A stretch of 24,507 bases of DNA from Candidatus Nealsoniibacteriota bacterium (GTDB lineage: Bacteria; Patescibacteriota; Minisyncoccia; Minisyncoccales; MHMH01): contig JAUYKD010000045.1 of the NCBI GenBank assembly GCA_030700195.1, positions 1 to 24,507 of the forward strand, given 5' to 3'. Made by a program: the position numbers and the translations under genes. Positions 19,133-24,507 of the stretch are shown here, piece by piece. The notes under the pieces are model-generated. The model was not told the DNA's origin and searched no databases. It was given only the letters and a program-made list of their open reading frames with translations. Within the stretch, counting starts at the first letter, position 1; every line of letters starts with the position of its first letter.

Positions 19133-20264
19133 ATTTAATCGGCATAACGACGTAGATGTAGTTAGCGTCTCCGGCCGGCCTTAAGGCAGCCGGACCCTCT
19201 TCGCCGTTTAATTCAAAGCTAACTCTTTGGCTTTTTATATTCATCAGCCCATCGACTAAAAAGCGGTAGTTGAAGTTTACTTCCATTTCCTTTGGCTTTT
19301 CTGTGTTGTATTTTATTTCACCTTCAACCACTCCTTTGCTTTCTCCGAGCTCCGGATTTTGAGACAAAATCTCCATTCCTTCTTTTTTTGGATCTATTTT
19401 TATTTTAACCTCATTCCCTTTGCCGCTAAAAATACTGGCTGTTTTTACTTGGTTTAAAAACTCATTTTTATTAAGAACAACCTGGGCCTCGTATTTCTTA
19501 GGGATAATCCCCTGATAATCAGGGTAGTCTCCCTCAACCAGACGGGAAATAATTTGGACTTGCGGGTGGTTTGTTTCTGACATTGAATATTCAAACAACA
19601 CCTGACTAGGGGAAGAATACATTTTTATCTTTCCGCTTTGTTCTAAAAGAATATTAATAATTTCCCTGGCTGCTTTTTGAGGAAGAATAAAAGAACATTC
19701 TTTATTTATTTTTTCTTTAAAATAAATCGTTTTCTCAGCCAGTCGAAAACTGTCGGTAGCGGCCATTTGAACCCTGTCTTTTTGGAAATTTAAATATACC
19801 CCTGAAATCTCGGGCCTGGCCTGGTTGGAAGTTGAAAAATCCACTACCTGGGAAATCCCTTCGCAAAAAACAGCCGCGTCCAGTTCGACAAATGTTTTAT
19901 CTTCGATACTTGGGATAATGGGGTAGTCTTGAGCATCAAGCCCTTTTATTTGGGTTTTATGATTTTCGCAGTCAATGTATAATGTTTGGTTTTTTTCTTC
20001 GATAGTTAATTTTTTATTCGGTAAAAGATTAATAAAACTTGTTAGTATTTTAGCCGGCACGGTAATTTTTCCTTCTTTTTCTATTTTAGCCAAAGACCAA
20101 TACTTAATTCCTAATTCAAGGTCGGTAGATGAAAGATTTAAAAAGTTTCCGTCAGTTGATAATAAAATATTATTTAAAATCGGCAGAGTTAAATTTTTTC
20201 CGGTTATCCTACTAATAATATTTAATCCGTTGTTTAAGTTTTCTTTTAATATTATTATTTTCAT
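19125..20264 (-). CDS. dnaN: DNA polymerase III beta subunit (sliding clamp)
   Basis: A 379-residue clamp with three repeated domains of about 120 residues each, forming a dimeric ring on DNA. Typical pieces are LPILNNILLSTDGN, DYPIIP, SGVYLNF and MAATDSFRLAEK, and the C-terminal strand ends YVVMPIKST, part of the partner-binding pocket. It lies 129 bp downstream of dnaA on the same strand, the classic order, and its partner clamp-loader subunit HolA is in this window too. A promoter (TTCAAA-18-TATAAC) with a DnaA-box-like site lies just upstream, leaving only a few bases of leader. Confidence 0.95.
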   Translation of the reverse strand: MKIIILKENLNNGLNIISRITGKNLTLPILNNILLSTDGNFLNLSSTDLELGIKYWSLAKIEKEGKITVPAKILTSFINLLPNKKLTIEEKNQTLYIDCENHKTQIKGLDAQDYPIIPSIEDKTFVELDAAVFCEGISQVVDFSTSNQARPEISGVYLNFQKDRVQMAATDSFRLAEKTIYFKEKINKECSFILPQKAAREIINILLEQSGKIKMYSSPSQVLFEYSMSETNHPQVQIISRLVEGDYPDYQGIIPKKYEAQVVLNKNEFLNQVKTASIFSGKGNEVKIKIDPKKEGMEILSQNPELGESKGVVEGEIKYNTEKPKEMEVNFNYRFLVDGLMNIKSQRVSFELNGEEGPAALRPAGDANYIYVVMPIKST

Positions 20265-20393
20265 AATTATTGTAGTTATAGTGTGGATTAATTATAATTT
20301 TGAATATATTTGTACTGGGGATTTTATGTTGATAATAAGGTTATAATCTATGATTTATTTTTAGTTTTTTAAATAGGCCTTCTTATTAACACC
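20265..20393. other. oriC: dnaA-dnaN intergenic region, possible part of the origin
   Basis: A 129-bp, very AT-rich spacer with two DnaA-box-like 9-mers in the same orientation (20282-20290, 20327-20335) and T/A-rich stretches that could unwind. Bacterial origins often lie on one or both sides of dnaA. Confidence 0.4.
20275..20304 (-). promoter_or_regulatory. Putative dnaN promoter containing a DnaA-box-like site
   Basis: On the minus strand TTCAAA (20304-20299), 18-bp spacer, TATAAC (20280-20275). TAATCCACA (20290-20282), one base from the TTATCCACA box, sits in the spacer next to the -10. A second box-like TTATCAACA lies at 20335-20327. DnaA could repress or tune dnaN here. Confidence 0.5.
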
Positions 20394-21752
20394 TTATAAT
20401 CTGTAAATATGCTCTTTTATTAAGTTGATTTCCTCCGCTAAATTTTCGTTTTCTGACACCTCTCTTACTATTTTATTATAAGAATGGATGGCGGTGGTAT
20501 GGTCTTTTCCGCCGAATTTTTTACCGATAAATGGGAAAGAACTTTGCAGCTCTTTTCTTAAAAAATACATAGCTATTTGACGAGGTTTTACTATTTCTTG
20601 CTTTCTTGAAACATTTAAAATATCCCTTTCCTTCAGGTTATAGAAAGAGGCCACGGCTTGTATTATTTTGTCGGGGTTGGCTACTTTTTTAGGAGAATGA
20701 ATGATGTTTTTTAAAAGGGCTTCTGTTACGCTCAAGGTCGGAGATTGTTTGTTAAGGTCTTGGTAGGCGGCCAATCTATTTAAAGCACCCTCCAGTTCTC
20801 TTATATTAAATTGGATATTAGAAGCGATATACTCAATAATTTCATCAGAAAACCCGATTTTTTTCTCCTGGGATTTAGCCTTTAAGATAGCGATTCTTGT
20901 TTCAAGGTCGGGCAGACTGACGTCAGCTATCATCCCCCCTTCAAAACGCGACCTTAACCTTTCTTCTAGAGCTGAAATAGCCTTCGGCGGACGATCAGAA
21001 GAGATTATTATTTGTTTGCTTTTTTCGTATAAAGAATTAAAGATATGGAAAAATTCTTCTTGAGTTTTTTCTTTGCCGGATAAAAACTGAACGTCATCTA
21101 TGATTAAAACATCTATATCTTTGTAGGTTGATTTAAATTTTTCAACGTCGCGGTTTTTAATGGAATTAATAATGCCCGAAGTGAATTTTTCGGAAGAGAC
21201 GTATTTTACTTTCTTTTGCGGGGTTTTTTTAACAATCTCATTGCCTACGGCTTGCAGTAAATGGGTTTTACCAAGCCCTACCCCTCCGTAGATAAACAAG
21301 GGATTGTAAACAAAGCCGGGATTATTAGCCACTGCCCAGGAAGCCGCGTGGGGCAACTCGTTAAACGGGCCGATAATGAAATTCTCAAAAGTGTATCTCG
21401 GGTTTAAATTCGTCTCCTTATTTATTTTAAACTCCTGGAATTCAAGCTGTGGCAAATCAGCATAAGTGGCGATGGAGGAGACCCCCTCGTTCTGATTCTT
21501 TATTTCCGGACGAGAAATAGTGTATTTTACTTCTTTAATATCGCCGTCCAAGCTGTGCAGTATTTTGAAAATAATCTTATTATATTTATTTTCAAGCCAT
21601 TCTTTAGAAAAATTATTAGGAACAGAGATAATTATTTCCCCTTCCTTTTTAGAAAAAATACCAGTGTTTTTGAACCAGGTGGCGAAGCTAGCTTTAGATA
21701 TATTAAACTGGATTTGGGCAAGAAGAGCTTGCCAAAGTTCATCTTTTGTCAT
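20394..21752 (-). CDS. dnaA: Chromosomal replication initiator DnaA
   Basis: A 452-residue AAA+ initiator that binds DnaA boxes and opens the origin. Domain I (1-75) begins MTKDELWQALLAQIQ and contains the FATWF motif. Domain II is a short linker. Domain III has Walker A GGVGLGKTHLL (156-166), Walker B VLIIDDVQFLSG (216-227) and the arginine-finger region EERLRSRFEGG. Domain IV ends with the helix-turn-helix signature FGGKDHTTAIHSYNKI, where the family usually has Arg before Asp-His. The start is firm because domain I is complete. No Shine-Dalgarno is visible; instead an 8-bp hairpin lies 3 bases before the ATG. Confidence 0.97.
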   Translation of the reverse strand: MTKDELWQALLAQIQFNISKASFATWFKNTGIFSKKEGEIIISVPNNFSKEWLENKYNKIIFKILHSLDGDIKEVKYTISRPEIKNQNEGVSSIATYADLPQLEFQEFKINKETNLNPRYTFENFIIGPFNELPHAASWAVANNPGFVYNPLFIYGGVGLGKTHLLQAVGNEIVKKTPQKKVKYVSSEKFTSGIINSIKNRDVEKFKSTYKDIDVLIIDDVQFLSGKEKTQEEFFHIFNSLYEKSKQIIISSDRPPKAISALEERLRSRFEGGMIADVSLPDLETRIAILKAKSQEKKIGFSDEIIEYIASNIQFNIRELEGALNRLAAYQDLNKQSPTLSVTEALLKNIIHSPKKVANPDKIIQAVASFYNLKERDILNVSRKQEIVKPRQIAMYFLRKELQSSFPFIGKKFGGKDHTTAIHSYNKIVREVSENENLAEEINLIKEHIYRL

Positions 21753-21755
21753 CGA

Positions 21756-21802
21756 AATAAATCGAAGATTTATTGAAGATAGAGATGAATCGAAGATTCA
21801 TC
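21756..21802 (-). repeat. Two similar hairpins immediately upstream of dnaA
   Basis: AATAAATC-gaa-GATTTATT (21756-21774) and GATGAATC-gaa-GATTCATC (21784-21802), as read on plus, are perfect 8-bp stems with the same GAA (minus: TTC) loop. The first ends 3 bases from the dnaA start codon, where a ribosome would bind. They look like repeated units of one motif with compensatory stem changes. Confidence 0.65.
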
Positions 21803-21826
21803 GACTAGCGAGATTTAATTTATTAA

Positions 21827-21880
21827 GAAGAAGAGATAAATCTCTTCTTCGCCTTCACTCGGCTTCGCCTCGTTCGGCAA
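21827..21880 (+). repeat. Palindromic repeat upstream of dnaA, related to the one in murE
   Basis: GAAGAAGAGA (21827-21836) and TCTCTTCTTC (21841-21850) form a perfect 10-bp stem with a TAAA loop, followed by a GC-rich tail (CTCGGCTTCGCCTCG). Bases 21830-21853 are identical over 24 bases to the minus strand at 3655-3632 in the murE-like gene. Confidence 0.75.
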
Positions 21881-21954
21881 ATAAAGCCTTAGCTTCATTG
21901 GACATCATAACACATGTCAAATTAAAATAAAACAAGAGGGAAAGAGTAAAAACG

Positions 21955-21983
21955 TTGATAATCTGTGGACAAAGTGTTAATAT
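21955..21983 (+). promoter_or_regulatory. rpmH promoter, overlapping a DnaA box; leaderless transcript expected
   Basis: TTGATA (21955-21960), 17-bp spacer, TAATAT (21978-21983). A start 7 bases downstream of the -10 is the A of the rpmH ATG at 21990. The DnaA-box-like site at 21964-21972 fills the spacer, so DnaA binding could control the ribosomal protein operon. Confidence 0.65.
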
Positions 21984-21989
21984 ATGAGC

Positions 21990-22124
21990 ATGAGTATTAC
22001 GTATCAACCAAAGAAAAAAAAGAGAAAACGCGCCCATGGTTTTAGAAAGAGAAAAAGAACCAGTGGAGGTAAAAGGGTTTTATCCCGAAGAAGGGCTAAA
22101 AAGAGATGGAGTTTGACTGTTTAA
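21990..22124 (+). CDS. rpmH: Large ribosomal subunit protein bL34
   Basis: A 44-residue very basic protein: MSITYQPKKKKRKRAHGFRK, then the conserved GGKRVLSRRRAKKRWSLTV. The core RAHGFRKR and LSRRRAKKR match bL34, which sits at the base of the 50S subunit. An earlier in-frame start is excluded because the promoter at 21955-21983 would begin transcription at this ATG. rnpA follows after 10 bases, as in nearly all bacteria. Confidence 0.97.
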   Translation: MSITYQPKKKKRKRAHGFRKRKRTSGGKRVLSRRRAKKRWSLTV

Positions 22125-22134
22125 TTTAAAGAAT

Positions 22135-22479
22135 ATGCTATCTAAACCCAACCGTCTTAAGAAGAAAAAAGATTTTGAGAGGGTTTTTAAACTGGGGAAG
22201 ACGTTTAAAGAGGATTTTTTATTCTTTAAGATAGCTAAAAACCACTTAAGCCCAACCAGATTCGGCTTTGTTGTGGGCAAGAAGGTTTCAAAAAAAGCGG
22301 TTGTTAGAAATAAGATTAAAAGAATATTGGGAGAGATAATCAGGAGGAATATAACTAAGATTAAAAATGGGTTTGATGTTGTCGTCTCGGTTGACGGGAG
22401 AATAAAAACAAAAGATCAAAAGTCAATCGAAGAGGTTATTAGCAAACTTATTAAAAAAGCAAAAATAATAAATGATTAA
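22135..22479 (+). CDS. rnpA: Ribonuclease P protein component
   Basis: A 114-residue basic protein starting MLSKPNRLKKKKDFERVFK. The RNR signature appears as VVRNKIKRILGEIIRR (61-76), with the preceding GFVVGKKVSKKA. It binds the RNase P RNA and pre-tRNA leader during 5' maturation. The gene overlaps yidD by 8 bases and follows rpmH, the standard arrangement. The RNase P RNA is not in this window. Confidence 0.95.
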   Translation: MLSKPNRLKKKKDFERVFKLGKTFKEDFLFFKIAKNHLSPTRFGFVVGKKVSKKAVVRNKIKRILGEIIRRNITKIKNGFDVVVSVDGRIKTKDQKSIEEVISKLIKKAKIIND

Positions 22480-22681
22480 AGATATTATAGTTAAATCAAT
22501 AAAGGCATATCAAGCTGTTTTCTCGCCGCTTTTGGGTAAGAATTGCCGTTTTTACCCGAGCTGTTCCGAATATACTTGCTCTTGCGTTGAAAAATACGGT
22601 TCGTTGGCCGGGATATTAAAAGGAGCAAAAAGAATATTAAAATGCCATCCTCTAAACGCCGGAGGGGTGGACTTGCCTTAA
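22472..22681 (+). CDS. yidD: Membrane protein insertion efficiency factor YidD
   Basis: A 69-residue protein with the family signature: YQAVFSPLLGKNCRFYPSCS, then EYTCSCVEKYG and CHPLNAGGVDLP. It has an amphipathic N-terminus, sits on the inner face of the membrane and assists YidC in inserting proteins. The conserved cysteines of the family (NCRFYPSC, KCHP) are present. It overlaps rnpA by 8 bases and is followed 3 bases later by yidC. Confidence 0.95.
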   Translation: MIKDIIVKSIKAYQAVFSPLLGKNCRFYPSCSEYTCSCVEKYGSLAGILKGAKRILKCHPLNAGGVDLP

Positions 22682-22684
22682 AAT

Positions 22685-23416
22685 ATGAACCCATTTATCA
22701 GCGCTTTTTATTTAATTTTATACCAACCGTTATTCAACTCCCTTATTCTTCTTTATGTTTATCTGCCGGGGCATGATTTAGGAGTGGCTATTATTGTTTT
22801 AACCCTTTTAATTAAGCTCATTCTTTACCCTTTAGGAGCTCAAGCCATCAGGTCCCAAAAGTCCATGTCGGCCATCCAGCCCAAAATGAAGGAGATCCAG
22901 GAAAAGTATAAACATGACAAAGAACAGCAGTCAAAGGCCTTGATGGAGTTTTATAAAAAAGAGAAGGTTAATCCATTTTCCGGTTGTCTTCCTTTATTGG
23001 CGCAACTGCCTATTTTAATCGGGCTTTTTCAGGTTTTTTTAATGGGTTTTGGCCAGGAACAACTTAAGTATTTATACAGCTTTGTGCCAAGCCCCGGAAG
23101 CATTAATGTTACTTTTTTAGGTATATTAAATCTGGCCGAAGCCTCCATAGTTCTGGCTATTTTAACCGGCATATTTCAGTTTATTCAAACAAAAATGGTC
23201 ACAGTTAAGCAGAAAAAATCCTCAAAAGGGACTCCCGATTTTTCTCAGATGATGCAAAAGCAGATGCTTTACTTTTTCCCGGCCTTTACTATTTTCATTC
23301 TCTGGAGATTGCCTGCGGCCATTGCTCTTTATTGGCTGGCCACCACCCTCTTTACAATAGTCCAGCAATATATTATCCTTAAAAAGAATGACACACCAAG
23401 AAACCCAGAAAATTAA
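22685..23416 (+). CDS. yidC: YidC/Oxa1 membrane protein insertase
   Basis: A 243-residue insertase of the short, Gram-positive-like type, without the large periplasmic domain of E. coli YidC. About five membrane segments are seen: near 5-25, 32-52, 97-118, 147-166 and 198-228. The cytoplasmic loop has the family RSQKSMSAIQPKMKEIQEKY after the second segment, and the C-terminal part holds FPAFTIFILWRLPAAIALYW. It inserts and folds membrane proteins, alone or with SecYEG. It lacks the lipobox signal peptide seen in SpoIIIJ. It overlaps jag by 29 bases. Confidence 0.94.
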   Translation: MNPFISAFYLILYQPLFNSLILLYVYLPGHDLGVAIIVLTLLIKLILYPLGAQAIRSQKSMSAIQPKMKEIQEKYKHDKEQQSKALMEFYKKEKVNPFSGCLPLLAQLPILIGLFQVFLMGFGQEQLKYLYSFVPSPGSINVTFLGILNLAEASIVLAILTGIFQFIQTKMVTVKQKKSSKGTPDFSQMMQKQMLYFFPAFTIFILWRLPAAIALYWLATTLFTIVQQYIILKKNDTPRNPEN

Positions 23417-23864
23417 AGAGGAAATCTATGAATTTTTTAAGCAAACAGGATTAGAATTAGAGGTTGAGGTGGGAGATATTTCTGACTCAACCATACCGGT
23501 CGTCTTAAAAACAGAAGAGCCGCAGTTTTTAATTGGAGAAAGAGGTCAAACGCTGATTGAAACCCAGCGCCTTCTTAAGGCCATCTTAAGAAGAAAGGTT
23601 ATTCTGACATCCCCTTTTTATATTGATATAGACGTTAACGACTACAAGAAAAAGAAAATAGAGTATTTAAAAGAAATGGCCCGGACCGCGGCCGATGAAG
23701 TAATTTTGACTAAAGAAGAAAAAGAGCTTCCCTCTATGTCTTCTTATGACAGAAGAATCATTCATACGACTTTGGCTTCAAGAACCGACATTGCCACAGA
23801 AAGCACAGGCCAAGAGCCGGAAAGAAAGATAGTAATTAAAATGCCGTTAAAAAAAGAATTTTAA
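23388..23864 (+). CDS. jag: KH/R3H RNA-binding protein (Jag/KhpB type)
   Basis: A 158-residue protein with a KH domain (about 35-85: FLIGERGQTLIETQRLLKAI resembles the GxxG loop) and a C-terminal R3H domain (about 95-157: MSSYDRRIIHTTLASRTDI, then SEGxGxEPxR-like ESTGQEPERK). The Jag-N domain of longer homologs is absent. In Gram-positives KhpB binds RNA with KhpA and affects cell division and elongation. Its position after yidC is the conserved one. Its end overlaps the convergent membrane protein gene by 18 bases. Confidence 0.93.
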   Translation: MTHQETQKIKEEIYEFFKQTGLELEVEVGDISDSTIPVVLKTEEPQFLIGERGQTLIETQRLLKAILRRKVILTSPFYIDIDVNDYKKKKIEYLKEMARTAADEVILTKEEKELPSMSSYDRRIIHTTLASRTDIATESTGQEPERKIVIKMPLKKEF

Positions 23865-24224
23865 CAGCCAGGTCGGCAGAATGTCGCTGAGACCGGGGAT
23901 ACGCTCAATAAAAAAGGGAATAATTAAAGATTTCTTACTTATATCTTTTACAAGCGCCATTAAAAAGATTATAAAAATTATCTCAAGGAGTAATTCCCAG
24001 GTTAAGGTATCTGCCCCAGCTCCGGGGATCCAATCAATAATCTCCAGTATAGCGGCAAAGAACATTAAAAATATTCCAGCCGGAGAAAAAAGAATTTCTC
24101 TGGGAATTTTTTGAAACCACCCCCCTTTCTTTTTGGCGGGTTTTTTTGGTATATCAGGTTTTGGTATATCAGGTTTTGGTATATCCGGCCTTGGTATATC
24201 CGGTTTTTGAAGAATCTCGGCCAT
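23847..24224 (-). CDS. Membrane protein with N-terminal PDIP repeats, downstream of VirB4-like gene
   Basis: A 125-residue protein. Residues 8-28 are tandem KPDIP/RPDIP pentapeptides, then a Lys-rich PAKKKGGW stretch, then two likely membrane segments (about 47-66 and 77-94), and a C-terminal region with FFIERIPGLSDILPTW. It starts 1 base after the stop of the VirB4-like gene, so it is translationally coupled and likely part of the same secretion or conjugation apparatus. The C-terminal part looks conserved-like, while the repeat looks variable. The family is not named; a membrane partner of the ATPase is inference. Confidence 0.7.
   Translation of the reverse strand: MAEILQKPDIPRPDIPKPDIPKPDIPKKPAKKKGGWFQKIPREILFSPAGIFLMFFAAILEIIDWIPGAGADTLTWELLLEIIFIIFLMALVKDISKKSLIIPFFIERIPGLSDILPTWLLKFFF
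24148..24207 (-). repeat. Four 15-bp tandem repeats encoding the PDIP motif
   Basis: Units of GGTATATCAGGTTTT (plus) at 24148, 24163, 24178 and 24193. The first two are identical and the next two differ by a few bases. Each unit adds five residues (KPDIP or RPDIP), so copy number changes keep the frame. Confidence 0.85.
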
Positions 24225-24225
24225 A

Positions 24226-24507
24226 TTATTGCTTTTTATCTTTTCTCATCCTTGAAATTTCTTCTGGAGAAGTAGTGATAAACTTGTTTTCGGCTGGAGA
24301 AGCAACTACTTTAATGGCCACGTGTTTCTGGCCGGCTAAAAAAAGTCCTTCTCCTACCGCCGAGCCCAAGAGGATTTCTTTTTCCCAGTCAGTCAAATTG
24401 AAGGTTTTTTGTAAAATATTAATAGTGGCCGGGCTTTGCTTCATTAAAAGCTGCAAAGCCGAATTGGTGATGATTGGCTTGCCATAATCAGAGTTCATAA
24501 AGTCATT
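24226..24507 (-). CDS. C-terminal end of a VirB4/TraC-like ATPase (cut by window edge)
   Basis: The last 93 residues of a protein whose start is outside the window. The pieces NDFMNSDYGKPIITNSALQL, LLMKQSP, FNLTDWEKEILLGSAVGEGL and VAIKVVASPAENKFITTSPEE match the C-terminal end of VirB4/TraC-type conjugation ATPases as found in Patescibacteria and Firmicutes: the N-S-x-Q-x-L-L-x-Q strand, the F-x-L-T-x-x-E helix, and the terminal S-P-x-E. The Walker motifs would lie upstream. The next gene starts 1 base after its stop. Assignment is by motif pattern only. Confidence 0.65.
   Translation of the reverse strand, partial: NDFMNSDYGKPIITNSALQLLMKQSPATINILQKTFNLTDWEKEILLGSAVGEGLFLAGQKHVAIKVVASPAENKFITTSPEEISRMRKDKKQ

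Larger units (their letters stand above)
21753..21989. other. oriC: Candidate replication origin region between dnaA and rpmH
   Basis: The divergent dnaA/rpmH spacer, the standard origin position. TTGTCCACA (minus, 21972-21964), one base from consensus, and TTATCAACG (minus, 21961-21953) are adjacent DnaA-box-like sites with a 2-base gap. The dnaA side is filled with hairpins and the middle (21905-21950) is A-rich. The box number is low for a full origin. Confidence 0.5.

Noticed and set aside
1..24507. CRISPR arrays, rRNA genes, transposase genes, alternative genetic code
   Set aside because: No direct repeat-spacer pattern, rRNA motif or transposase domain was seen. TGA occurs as a proper stop in several genes (such as abiEi and the uvrB remnant), so recoding is unlikely. 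The inverted-repeat elements must be mobilised by an enzyme encoded elsewhere, if still active.

Overview
This window looks like a chromosomal segment, including the origin region, of a Patescibacteria/CPR bacterium, most likely a parcubacterial lineage. The evidence is AT-rich DNA, compact genes with many short or missing leaders, a reduced gene set, a small translation elongation factor-like protein, a short MurE-like ligase lacking its N-terminal domain, and the order dnaN-dnaA / rpmH-rnpA-yidD-yidC-jag. TGA is used as a normal stop, so the standard bacterial code applies. The species cannot be named from the sequence.

Layout. 1-1565 (minus strand): a cut-off membrane protein, a small membrane protein, an EF-Tu-domain-like protein and a SLOG/LOG-like protein. 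Two copies of a 125-129 bp inverted-repeat element sit exactly on start codons here. 1606-1677: tRNA-Arg(CCG). 1747-1976: orphan small gene with its own promoter, strong Shine-Dalgarno and terminator. 2093-4496: NIF3-like protein, a 52-residue basic protein and a MurE-like ligase. 4535-5410: decayed uvrB, then rpsT. 5652-10782 (minus): holA, fpg, a small CxxC protein without a start codon, the AbiEii/AbiEi toxin-antitoxin pair, a stand-alone 5'-3' exonuclease and tsaE. 10829-15469 (plus): degenerate DHH protein, third copy of the element, PilB-type ATPase, a structured intergenic element, HhH/lamin-tail protein, YebC and a nuclease-like protein. 15586-15759: tiny acidic repeat protein. Then tyrS (minus), a class A PBP (plus), dnaN and dnaA (minus), the rpmH to jag cluster (plus), and finally a two-gene unit with the C-terminus of a VirB4-like ATPase.

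The main discovery candidate is the three-copy element at 131-255, 1433-1561 and 11940-12070. Each has CCCCGTTAGAA terminal inverted repeats and a perfect 4-bp target duplication (TTCA, TTCA, TGGA). Removing the element plus one duplicate restores an ATG start codon in all three cases. The element end supplies a replacement GTG in frame, and in copy 1 also a replacement stop codon for the upstream gene. All three lie in the same orientation relative to the gene they precede. Inside, they keep a T-rich hairpin at the upstream end and, at the downstream end, a covarying stem around the box TGAAATTAG-N8-TATATAA. This is a non-autonomous mobile element apparently specialised for start codons, and perhaps a portable control cassette.

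Other points are a palindromic repeat shared between the murE-like coding sequence and the dnaA leader, a three-way-junction structure at 13330-13446, and AbiE genes inserted upstream of a truncated small gene. Several genes (rpmH, dnaN, abiEi) have promoters so close to the start that their transcripts should be leaderless or nearly so. Family assignments come from reading motifs, not from database searches.
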